A stretch of 33,112 nt of DNA from CAYGZL01 sp964354345 (GTDB taxonomy: Bacteria; Chloroflexota; Anaerolineae; Anaerolineales; UBA4823). Positions 14,414 to 22,500 of this stretch are shown here, piece after piece. The stretch is from assembly GCA_964354345.1 (NCBI GenBank), contig CAYGZL010000031.1:1-33112 (forward strand), given 5' to 3'. Below the pieces are notes generated by a model, which saw nothing but the letters and a program-made list of their open reading frames with translations, searched no databases and was not told the origin of the DNA. The position numbers were made by a program, and so were the translations under genes. Within the stretch, counting starts at the first letter, position 1. Each line of letters starts with the position of its first letter.

Positions 14414-16210
14414 ATGATGACAAGTTTTCCTCCGAATCGCTGGGTGGGTGGATTGCCTAAGATTGGCATACGCCCGGTCATTGATGGGCGGCGTCAGGGT
14501 GTGCGTGAATCCCTGGAAGAAACGACGATGGCGTTAGCCCGCGCGGTTGCTGATTTACTCACTGCTAACCTGCGCTATCCCAACGGTCAACCCGTCGAAT
14601 GCGTGATTGCGGATACGAACATTGGCGGCGTGGCGGAGGCTGCTGCTTGCGCTGAAAAATTCGCTCGCCTGGGAGTTGGTCTGTCGCTCACGGTTACTCC
14701 TTGTTGGTGTTATGGCTCCGAAACCATGGATATGGATCCACTCATTCCCAAGGCAGTTTGGGGTTTTAACGGCACTGAGCGCCCGGGGGCGGTTTACCTG
14801 GCGGCTGTCCTGGCTGCTCACAACCAGAAGGGCCTGCCAGCCTTCTCGATTTATGGTCACCATGTGCAGGATGCCGGTGATAAGAATATCCCCGCTGATG
14901 TCCAGGAAAAGTTGTTGCGTTTTGCCCGCGCCGGGCTGTCAGCTGCGACTCTGCGCGGCAAGTCTTACCTGTCAATGGGGGGCGTCTCCATGGGCATCGC
15001 TGGTTCGATTGTAGACCAACCCATGTTCGAATCCTATCTTGGTATGCGCGTCGAAGTGATCGACACGACGGAATTTTTACGCCGCATTGACGAGAAAATC
15101 TACGATCCCGAAGAATACCAACGCGCTTTAGCCTGGGTCAAAGCCAATTGTCCTGAAGGTCGTGAATATAATCCGCCTCATCAGCAGCGCAGCCGGCAGC
15201 AAAAAGACCAGGATTGGGAAAAAGTGGTCAAGATGGCGCTGATCGCGCGCGACCTGATGGTTGGCAACCCCCGCCTGGCTGAACTAGGTTTTAGCGAAGA
15301 AGCATTAGGTCACAATGCCATCCTGAGCGGTTTCCAGGGTCAACGCCAGTGGACCGATTTCCAACCGAACGGCGATTTCCTCGAAGCCATCCTGAATACT
15401 TCTTATGATTGGAATGGTCACCGCCAGCCTTATCTCGTCGCCACTGAGAATGATAGTCTGAATGGCGCCTCGATGTTGTTCGGTCACCTGCTGACCAATA
15501 CGGCGCAGGTTTTCGCCGATGTGCGCACCTATTGGAGCCCGGAGGCGGTCAAACGGGTGACGGGTTACCAGCTTACCGGTGCCGCGGCGGGCGGGATGAT
15601 CCACCTGATCAATTCCGGCGCCTGCACCCTGGATGCTGCTGGTTGGCACGAAATTAACGGCCAGCCAGTGATCAAACCCTGGTGGGAGGTCACGGATGCG
15701 GAGGCCAAGAAATGCCTCGAGGCCACCACCTGGTATCCCGGCATTACCGAATATTTCCGGGGCGGCGGTTATTCCAGCAGCTTCCTGACGCGCGGAGGTA
15801 TGCCCGTCACGATGTGCCGGCTCAATCTGGTCAAGGGTCTCGGTCCGGTATTGCAGATCGCTGAAGGCTGGACAGTTGACCTGCCAGAGGAAGTCCATCA
15901 TCAGCTCAATGAGCGCACCAATCCTACCTGGCCAACCCACTGGTTCGTCCCCAACCTGACTGCCCGAGGGGCTTTCCGGGATGTCTATTCCGTGATGGCC
16001 AATTGGGGGGCCAATCATGGCGCGCTCAGCTATGGCCATATTGGCGCGGATTTACTCAGCCTGGCTTCTGTCTTACGCATCCCCGTGGGTATGCACAACG
16101 TACCAGAAGATAAAGTTTTCCGTCCCGGCGCCTGGGGCGCATTCGGAACAAGCGATCTGGAGGGGGCTGATTATCGCGCTTGCGCTAATTTTGGCCCGCT
16201 CTACGGTTAG
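14414..16210 (+). CDS. fucI: L-fucose isomerase
   Basis: About 598 residues, the normal length for FucI, which interconverts L-fucose and L-fuculose (and D-arabinose/D-ribulose) with a manganese ion. The sequence follows the family throughout: PKIGIRPVIDGRRQGVRESLE, FSIYGHHVQDAGDKNIP, LRGKSYLSMGGVSMGIAGS, then the metal-binding region with Glu in FLEAILNTSYDWNG and Asp in ATENDSLNGASMLFGH, and a C-terminal SYGHIGADLLSLASVLRIP and NFGPLYG end. GGAG at 14404-14407 serves ATG 14414 (or 14417). It is the last gene of the LacI-controlled operon. No fuculokinase or aldolase gene is in the window, so the pathway must continue elsewhere. Confidence 0.95.
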   Translation: MMTSFPPNRWVGGLPKIGIRPVIDGRRQGVRESLEETTMALARAVADLLTANLRYPNGQPVECVIADTNIGGVAEAAACAEKFARLGVGLSLTVTPCWCYGSETMDMDPLIPKAVWGFNGTERPGAVYLAAVLAAHNQKGLPAFSIYGHHVQDAGDKNIPADVQEKLLRFARAGLSAATLRGKSYLSMGGVSMGIAGSIVDQPMFESYLGMRVEVIDTTEFLRRIDEKIYDPEEYQRALAWVKANCPEGREYNPPHQQRSRQQKDQDWEKVVKMALIARDLMVGNPRLAELGFSEEALGHNAILSGFQGQRQWTDFQPNGDFLEAILNTSYDWNGHRQPYLVATENDSLNGASMLFGHLLTNTAQVFADVRTYWSPEAVKRVTGYQLTGAAAGGMIHLINSGACTLDAAGWHEINGQPVIKPWWEVTDAEAKKCLEATTWYPGITEYFRGGGYSSSFLTRGGMPVTMCRLNLVKGLGPVLQIAEGWTVDLPEEVHHQLNERTNPTWPTHWFVPNLTARGAFRDVYSVMANWGANHGALSYGHIGADLLSLASVLRIPVGMHNVPEDKVFRPGAWGAFGTSDLEGADYRACANFGPLYG

Positions 16211-16233
16211 CTTATTTTTTATGAGAAAGAAGA

Positions 16234-16259
16234 CGGCGGTTGGGTTTGTTCAACCGCCG
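16234..16259 (+). terminator. Hairpin after fucI
   Basis: CGGCGGTTG (16234-16242) pairs perfectly with CAACCGCCG (16251-16259) around an 8-base loop, 24 bases after the isomerase stop. No T tract follows on the plus strand; on the minus strand the flank is moderately T-rich (TCTTCTTTCTC). It sits between convergent genes and may stop transcription from both sides. Confidence 0.6.
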
Positions 16260-16325
16260 CCCCACACGAAACCCAGGATGTACGCCTTGGGACGAGACTG
16301 GAATTATAATCGGACATTGCGATCC

Positions 16326-16856
16326 TTAGTCCTGTTTTTCCTGGAGCGCTGTCTGGTAAAGCGCAGTACCATAAAATTCATACGAAGCCGCCTTGTCGGG
16401 TACATCCAGGAGGTGAACAGTGAACCGGGCTGGAACGCCATTTTCTGGCAGGCGGTCGCGGAAAAAGCCCTGATAAGCCTCGAAATAGGCCTTGCGCAGG
16501 CGCTCCTGTTCAGCAGCGTACCCCAATGGGTCAACCAGGGGATTGGGCGACTTGGGCTGGCAACCAAAGGCGTGAATCTCAATAAAATCCACCTGCTTTA
16601 GCGAGGTACAAATTCCAGCCTCTTGTAGCCACTTTTCCCAGCATTGAAAGACGAGTGGAATTTCTTTGTGAGGGTCCATGGTGACCAGTTCATCCAGATC
16701 CAGGACACTCTTGGCTGAGTAACCGCCGGTCAAACCAGCAAAGTAGATCTTCAGATCACCGTCTGGTTGTTGCTCAGTGACTAAAGAGGAGAGGACTGGA
16801 TGTTCGCCCTGGAAGTAGTATGTTAGTTTGCCACGTTTTTTTATATTGAAAGCCAT
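16326..16856 (-). CDS. Hypothetical protein, unrecognised
   Basis: A 176-residue protein with a good start: AGGAG (complement of 16865-16869) lies eight bases before ATG 16854-16856. It appears soluble, with no signal peptide or membrane segment. The N-terminal half looks beta-rich (KLTYYFQGEHPVL, DLKIYFAGLTGGYSAKSVLDLDELV) and the C-terminal half helical, with a charged YEFYGTALYQTALQEK end. Two cysteines lie in the CWEKW and GICTSL segments and one in FGCQPK. I do not recognise the family. It converges on fucI and is divergent from the GyrI-like gene, with which it shares a 196-base intergenic region. Confidence 0.65.
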   Translation of the reverse strand: MAFNIKKRGKLTYYFQGEHPVLSSLVTEQQPDGDLKIYFAGLTGGYSAKSVLDLDELVTMDPHKEIPLVFQCWEKWLQEAGICTSLKQVDFIEIHAFGCQPKSPNPLVDPLGYAAEQERLRKAYFEAYQGFFRDRLPENGVPARFTVHLLDVPDKAASYEFYGTALYQTALQEKQD

Positions 16857-17052
16857 GGTAGGGTCTCCTGATTAGATGTTCATCACAATGGGAAAGAAGA
16901 TGAATGGATTGTACTATTAAGTGTTTACCATCCAGTAAATTGTGATTTAATTGTTGTAAATATCACTTGCCGGGCTACACCAAATGGTTGTCGGATGGTC
17001 CAGGGTAATAGTTGATCCAAATGCAGATCGAGATAGATTGGAGGATAAATCG

Positions 17053-17688
17053 ATGGAAACGCTTGATTTACGTAAACAATTGAAATATTTATATGCCCCC
17101 TCTGCCAAGAAGGTGGAGGTGGTCGAGGTGCCAGCCTTTAACTTCGTGATGATTGGCGGCGCGATTGAGCCCGATCAAGCTCCTGGTACTTCCCCTGGTT
17201 TTCAAGAGGCCATACAAGCAATTTATGGCGCGGCCTATACTCTGAAATTTATTACCAAATTACGTAAAGAAAATCCGGTAGACTATCCGGTGATGGCATT
17301 GGAGGGTCTGTGGTGGGTGGAGCAGGGTCAGTTTGACATCCAAAAGCCGGGCAACTGGATGTACACCTTGATGATTCTGCAACCAGACATAATTACGCTG
17401 GAGATGTTCGTTCAGGCTCTTCAGCAGCTCAGGAAGAAGCGCCCCAACCCGGCGATAGAAAATTTACGCCTGGAGAGCTTTCATGAAGGGCTGTCGGTTC
17501 AAATCATGCACATCGGCCCTTATGCTGAGGAACCGGCGACGATTGCTAAAATGGACGCCTTTGCTGAGGCCAATGGTTACTGCATGCACGGCAAGCATCA
17601 TGAGATCTACATGGGTGATCCGCGCCGCCCTGACCAGGCCAAACTGAAGACGATCCTGCGCCATCCGATTCAGAATGCTAATCCATGA
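17053..17688 (+). CDS. GyrI-like small-molecule-binding protein
   Basis: About 211 residues. The pattern METLDLRKQLKYLYAPS, VEVPAFNFVMIGGAIEPDQ, PVMALEGLWWVEQGQF and the late SVQIMHIGPYAEEPATIAKM and HHEIYMGDPRRPDQAKLKTILRHPI is typical of stand-alone GyrI-like (SOUL/AraC-effector type) proteins. The fold binds hydrophobic cationic or aromatic small molecules; stand-alone members have been linked to drug sequestration or hydrolysis, but this one is untested. The frame is open back to 16984, yet GGAGG (17040-17044) is placed eight bases before ATG 17053, and the family begins there. It appears monocistronic. Confidence 0.85.
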   Translation: METLDLRKQLKYLYAPSAKKVEVVEVPAFNFVMIGGAIEPDQAPGTSPGFQEAIQAIYGAAYTLKFITKLRKENPVDYPVMALEGLWWVEQGQFDIQKPGNWMYTLMILQPDIITLEMFVQALQQLRKKRPNPAIENLRLESFHEGLSVQIMHIGPYAEEPATIAKMDAFAEANGYCMHGKHHEIYMGDPRRPDQAKLKTILRHPIQNANP

Positions 17689-17823
17689 ACGTGTTATGGT
17701 TGCTCGACGATTCTATATGCGTTGATCACTTTACCGTGCAGGTTGACGAAGCTGGACGTTACACCGCCGGTTTCTGGAAATTTAAAACGAGATTTTTGGA
17801 TAGAAAAGAAAGATGAGATCATC

Positions 17824-17842
17824 AATACCATTGCATGGTATT
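17824..17842. promoter_or_regulatory. Perfect palindrome upstream of the sigma-factor gene
   Basis: AATACCAT-TGC-ATGGTATT is an 8-bp perfect inverted repeat with a 3-base centre, ending 37 bases before the start codon of the sigma-like gene. The size and symmetry suit a dimeric regulator's operator. It sits in the only sizeable gap (191 bases) before the nine-gene cluster. I find no clear consensus promoter around it. Confidence 0.5.
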
Positions 17843-17879
17843 CATTCTCTCTGCGTAAATATCGGTTAAAATAAGAGAT

Positions 17880-18653
17880 ATGTGGAACAGGATTCAGTAC
17901 GATCTGGTAATCACTGAAGTCCAGAGGAAGAAGGGATACGGTTTCATCGAGAAAGAAGCTTTTTTAGCGAAGTTATGTGATCGCGTCAGTCAAATTCCTG
18001 CTGATCAATTACCTGTTACAAAAGAAGGATTAGTCAATCTTGCGAAGACGATCTATTCCGAAGAAATTTATGCGGGTTGTCTGAACCCTGATCGAGACAT
18101 CCGTGATCGGGCTTATGAAGAACTGGGTTATATGTTGTTTCGGGTGGGTTTTTTCTTGCTCTCGCGTGAGGAACTCCCGGATCAAGTCTCTGAAATTACT
18201 GAGGAATGTGTCCAAAATTCCTTAATCCAAATCTATCTTCAAATACAAAATATTCGCAAACCCGGTTCTTTTATCTTTTACACAATTACGGTACTCCGGC
18301 GCGAGGTCATGCGTATATTGATCAGTAAGCAGAAGCGTGGAGGACATGAAATTCCGCTGGATGAGGATAATGAAGAGGTGATCGGGATGCCAGATGTGCT
18401 GGCAGATGAACCAGGCAGCCTCCTGAATTGTTTTCTCGAAGCCTTTAAGAGACTATCTAATCCCAATTGGGTGAAGGTTCTTATCCTGGAATATTTTGCT
18501 GATTTGAACGATGTGCAAATTGGTCAAATGATCCAAAAAACACCGAATAATGTCTACCAGATGCGTTTGCGAGCCAAGGAGGCATTAAAAAAAGACCCTG
18601 AGTTAATCCAATGCTTGGGGGAAGAGAATATTAATATCGACTCAGTTTTGTAA
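17880..18653 (+). CDS. ECF-like sigma-70 family factor
   Basis: A 257-residue soluble protein. Residues about 80-145 (YEELGYMLFRVGFFLL ... EECVQNSLIQIYLQIQN ... FIFYTITVLRREVMRIL) fit sigma region 2, where core RNA polymerase and the -10 element are bound. Residues about 190-240 (WVKVLILEYFADLNDVQIGQMIQKTPNNVYQMRLRAKEAL) fit the region 4 helix-turn-helix that reads the -35 element. An extra N-terminal stretch of about 75 residues has no match I can name. It is the first gene of the chaperone/CHAT cluster and is followed after 79 bases by a zinc-finger protein. It probably directs transcription of the cluster or of target genes; that is inference. Divergence is high, so a non-sigma DNA-binding role cannot be excluded. 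Confidence 0.7.
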   Translation: MWNRIQYDLVITEVQRKKGYGFIEKEAFLAKLCDRVSQIPADQLPVTKEGLVNLAKTIYSEEIYAGCLNPDRDIRDRAYEELGYMLFRVGFFLLSREELPDQVSEITEECVQNSLIQIYLQIQNIRKPGSFIFYTITVLRREVMRILISKQKRGGHEIPLDEDNEEVIGMPDVLADEPGSLLNCFLEAFKRLSNPNWVKVLILEYFADLNDVQIGQMIQKTPNNVYQMRLRAKEALKKDPELIQCLGEENINIDSVL

Positions 18654-18732
18654 GATTTCTCTTGATTTGCATCTCTATAATAGCAAGAATGATCCATCTT
18701 GCATTGTTTAGGAATTACAGGACTCGGTCACC

Positions 18733-19509
18733 ATGAGCGCCTGCGAGAAACTTTTTACCCTGATTATACAAGCCAGTTATAAAGATGCCGATTTAAGTTT
18801 AATTGAAGTGTTGCAGGCTCAGCAAGAACATATTCGGAATTGCGACACTTGCCAGCGTAATTTAAACCGCTTAAAAGCGGATATTGTTCGTCAAGGCAGA
18901 ATAGCAATTCCACCTCTTCTATCGGATGATGTACTGGCTGACCTCGAATTATCAGGCATGATCCCGGAACCCGATTCGTATCCACGCTTCCGGTCTCCTG
19001 AGGATGCAGCTGCTGTGCCAACCGGGCTCATCCAGAGCTGGAGAAAAGGCCAGGAGGCTGATTCTACTGGCTTAACTCCCCAGGTATGGGAGTTATCCGA
19101 TACAATAACCATATTCCGGTCTTCACTCAATGCGATTGTAGTGGAAGGCATCGAAGCCAAATTAGTATCAATTGAGGACACGACTCAGGGTGCATTGGTT
19201 CGGGGAATGGGACGTTCTCCAGCAGAGGTAGTAAAAATCGCTTTACCTGCGATTGCGGGCATAAAAATAGATATAAATATTCTGACCCAAAATGGGTCCT
19301 ATCGTTTGGCGATTCGGACTGGATTGGATGGTAATGCGTCTGAACGGTTTCGGATTCGCCTGTCTGGACCAGCTTGCTACACAACCTATTCCAACGACAA
19401 AGGGATTGTCGTTCTGCGCGGTATTCCTCCCGGCGAGTATCAGGCCGAAATAAAACCAGTTGGAAAGCAGGATAGACTCTGGCGTTTCAGGTTTAGATTG
19501 GTAGGTTAA
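18733..19509 (+). CDS. Anti-sigma-type zinc-finger protein with C-terminal beta domain
   Basis: A 258-residue protein. Near the N-terminus, His33-x3-Cys37-x2-Cys40 (HIRNCDTC) is the zinc-binding signature of anti-sigma ZAS/zf-HC2 domains. Most anti-sigmas then have a membrane helix; here there is none, so the protein should be cytoplasmic. A variable middle leads to a C-terminal half (from about residue 125) rich in beta strands, ending YSNDKGIVVLRGIPPGEYQAEIKP, which resembles an Ig-like or carboxypeptidase-regulatory beta-sandwich. It lies after the sigma-like gene and five bases before the CHAT-Clp gene. It likely restrains the sigma-like factor and may sense a binding partner through the beta domain; both are inferred. 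Confidence 0.65.
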   Translation: MSACEKLFTLIIQASYKDADLSLIEVLQAQQEHIRNCDTCQRNLNRLKADIVRQGRIAIPPLLSDDVLADLELSGMIPEPDSYPRFRSPEDAAAVPTGLIQSWRKGQEADSTGLTPQVWELSDTITIFRSSLNAIVVEGIEAKLVSIEDTTQGALVRGMGRSPAEVVKIALPAIAGIKIDINILTQNGSYRLAIRTGLDGNASERFRIRLSGPACYTTYSNDKGIVVLRGIPPGEYQAEIKPVGKQDRLWRFRFRLVG

Positions 19510-19514
19510 TCAGG

Positions 19515-22500
19515 ATGGATAAACTAGCGATTCTCAATATCTATCACGACGAAAAGAGTTACCGCTTCCGTCTTGAGCAGAATTTTAATCCGGATAATCT
19601 GAATCCGGGTTGTACGGAGTATATTTGCTCCATTCCAAGCCAGGAACGCCGGCAGCTGCGCAATGAAATTCAGCAATCTGCGCAAGGAGTACTCGGTGCA
19701 GTTGAATTGAGACGCCTGGGTCGGTTGATGTTCAGCCAGCTACTTCCGGAGGGGATCCAGCAAAGTTTATGGAATCTTGATATTCCTCTGGCAATATCCA
19801 CGGATGATCCTGGGATGCCCTGGGAAATTATCCACAATGGGCAAGATTTCCTTTGTCAGAAAATCGCGATCGGTCGTCAATTGGTGACTGGCGCGCGGCA
19901 TAAACAGGCAGAAGCGAAGTCTTCGAAAGGACCAGCTTTTCTTCTCATCAGTAACCCCCGTGGGGACCTGCCTGAAAGTGAAGAGGAAGCCAATCATATC
20001 GCCGAGATGTTAGCGAGTAAGAAAATATCACCGGTGATATTTTCTGGCAACCAGGCCGGGCTGATCCCCGTCCAGGTAGAAATTCAGGATGGGGATAAGT
20101 ATATCGGGATCCATTACGCCGGTCACGCCCGGTACGATTCGAGAACCGGAGAATATGGACTGCTCCTGGCGAATCAGTCGAGACTTACTGCCTCGCGGAT
20201 TCAGAATATCCTTTGCGGTCAACCCGTTATCTTCTTGAACGCCTGTGGGACAGACGCTGGTCAGAAACCCAGGTCGCGTAATGCTGATTGGCAGGTATCC
20301 GAAAGCCTGGCTGAGGCGTTTATCCGGGGTGGAGCGCGGGCAGTGATCGCAACACGTTGGCCTGTGGCGGACAAGAACGCAGCGTTATTTTCCAAACATT
20401 TTTACCAATTCACCTTGAATGAAGGCTGCTCGATTGGCGAGTCTATGAGGCGCACTTGCCTCTTGTTTTCATCCAGTTTTCCAGGCGATCTGACCTGGAG
20501 CGCGTTTGTATTGTATGGGGATCCACGCATCCATTTGCTTGAGCCACGTGAGCTATTTCTGCAAGACGGCCATCTAAATCGAAATCGCTTCGATGCAACC
20601 ACCCAACGCGCAGTCGAGGATTTAAAGATGGAAGCCATGCTCACGGGTTGCCATTCCATTGAGCCGATCCACTTATTGATTGTCTTGACCAAAATCCCGG
20701 GAGGGTTAACCGAAAAAGCCCTGGTGGCTTTGGGAAAGTCTGCTAAATCAGTCCGGGATGGCCTGCGGACTGAAATCCACCAGGAGGATTTTGGAACCCG
20801 ATATGAAGGCGCCTCTTCGATATTTCGAGCCAATTTTACAGATGAATCGAGCCAGATCCTCATCTCAGCAGACCGTACGGCTCAAGAAGTAGAGAGTGGA
20901 TTAATCGGCGAAGCCCATTTACTTAAGGCATTGATCCACGATGCTAACCCGATAATAGCCCAGGTGTTGAAAAAACAGGGCATTCGATTGGAGAATTTAG
21001 ATATGACAAACCCTCAAGAGCCCGAGAAAAACGAATTATTCCTCCCTGATGGTCAGGTAAACCTGACCAAACTGACGCCGAGTGCACAAGCGATCTTAAA
21101 TGGTCTGGTAGACATAGCCAGCCAGCTCGGGTCAGGATTCCTGGGTACTTCTCATTTTCTAGTGGCGTTGGTCGCCAATAGCCAGCGATTAAGGCAATCC
21201 CTGTCTGTAAGTGGTTTGAATGTCGAGACAGTGGTTGGTCAGATGCGGAAGGATCTTCCCCAAGGGAAGAAAGCCGGTGTCCGGCAGTCGTTAGTGAAAA
21301 ACTCGTTCTCGCCTCATATGCAAACCATCCTGAGTGCGGCAGACGAATTGGCTAACCAATCCACACCGGCTCTGGTTGACGATCAACACCTGGCAAGGGC
21401 GTATGCGGATAATCCGGAGGCAAATTCATTGGCTTTGTTGGAAAAAGTCAAGTTGTCGCCTGCTCAGCTCGTGGCTTTTATTGAGCAGCCCCTTCAACCT
21501 ACAAAAGACAAGGGTGAAGCAGCCTCAACCCCTGCTGAGTCGGGGGTGCCTGAGCCTGCGGATTCAGTGGGAAAGAATGCGGGATTGTTCTGGCCAGATG
21601 GCTCGCTCAACTTCGCTGTTTTCGATCCTTCGGGAAAACAGGTCTTCGAATTGGCCGCGGTGGAGGCGCAACGTTCGGGTCAACTAATTATCAATACCGC
21701 GCATTTCTTTATCGGGTTGACCTATGTGGAGGGGGGCGCCACGGCCACTGGTTTTGCTGCTCAACAAATATCGCCTTCGCAGGTTCGCAAGGCGCTACGC
21801 ACTGTCATGGACAAGATGCAGCCGTTACCGGCTCCGCCGCCTCTGACCAACCGCTCGATTGCGCCGCGCGTCCAGGAACTTCTGAAAATTGCCTGGGAAC
21901 TGTGTGCTTCAGAAGCAGGTGGTGGAAGGAAGATTGATGAGCGTGGCTTGTTAGCTGGTTTCCTGCTGGTTAAAGGCAGCTCGACTGCCCAGGCGTTAGC
22001 CTCGATGGGTCTCCAATGGCCGCCGCTCATTGCTGCGGCGGGTCTGGAAGGCGTTCCAGAGGTAGAGCGTGGACATTCAGACCAGGGATACCGGGAAGGC
22101 GCGGTTGGGCAAAAAGTTTTATTAATTGATAAGATCGGCCGCGACTTAACTCAGGCGGCGCGCGATGGCAAACTGGACCAGATCATCGGGCGGAAGGATG
22201 AAATTCAACGCCTGGTACAAACCTTATCCCGCCAAAAGAAAAACAACGCGATTGTGATCGGTGAAGCTGGCGTGGGTAAGACCGCCATTGTAGAAGGTCT
22301 GGCTCAGCGCATCGCCGAAGGAAAAGTGCCGCCGCAGCTCAAGGATCGGCGCATTATTGAGATTCCGATCGCCAGCCTGAGTGCCGGTACGCAATACCGT
22401 GGACAGTTTGAGGAGCGCTTAGAGACCCTGGTAGCAGAAGCCAAGCAAACCGGTGTGATCCTGTTCTTTGATGAAATTCATACGTTGATCGGCGTCGGGC

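Noticed and set aside
16017..16601. 194-codon plus-strand frame overlapping the end of fucI
   Set aside because: It begins inside fucI in another frame, runs through the terminator hairpin and continues antisense to the 16326-16856 gene, which has a better start.
16984..17052. N-terminal extension of the GyrI-like protein
   Set aside because: The ribosome binding site GGAGG lies inside this stretch, eight bases before ATG 17053, where family similarity begins.
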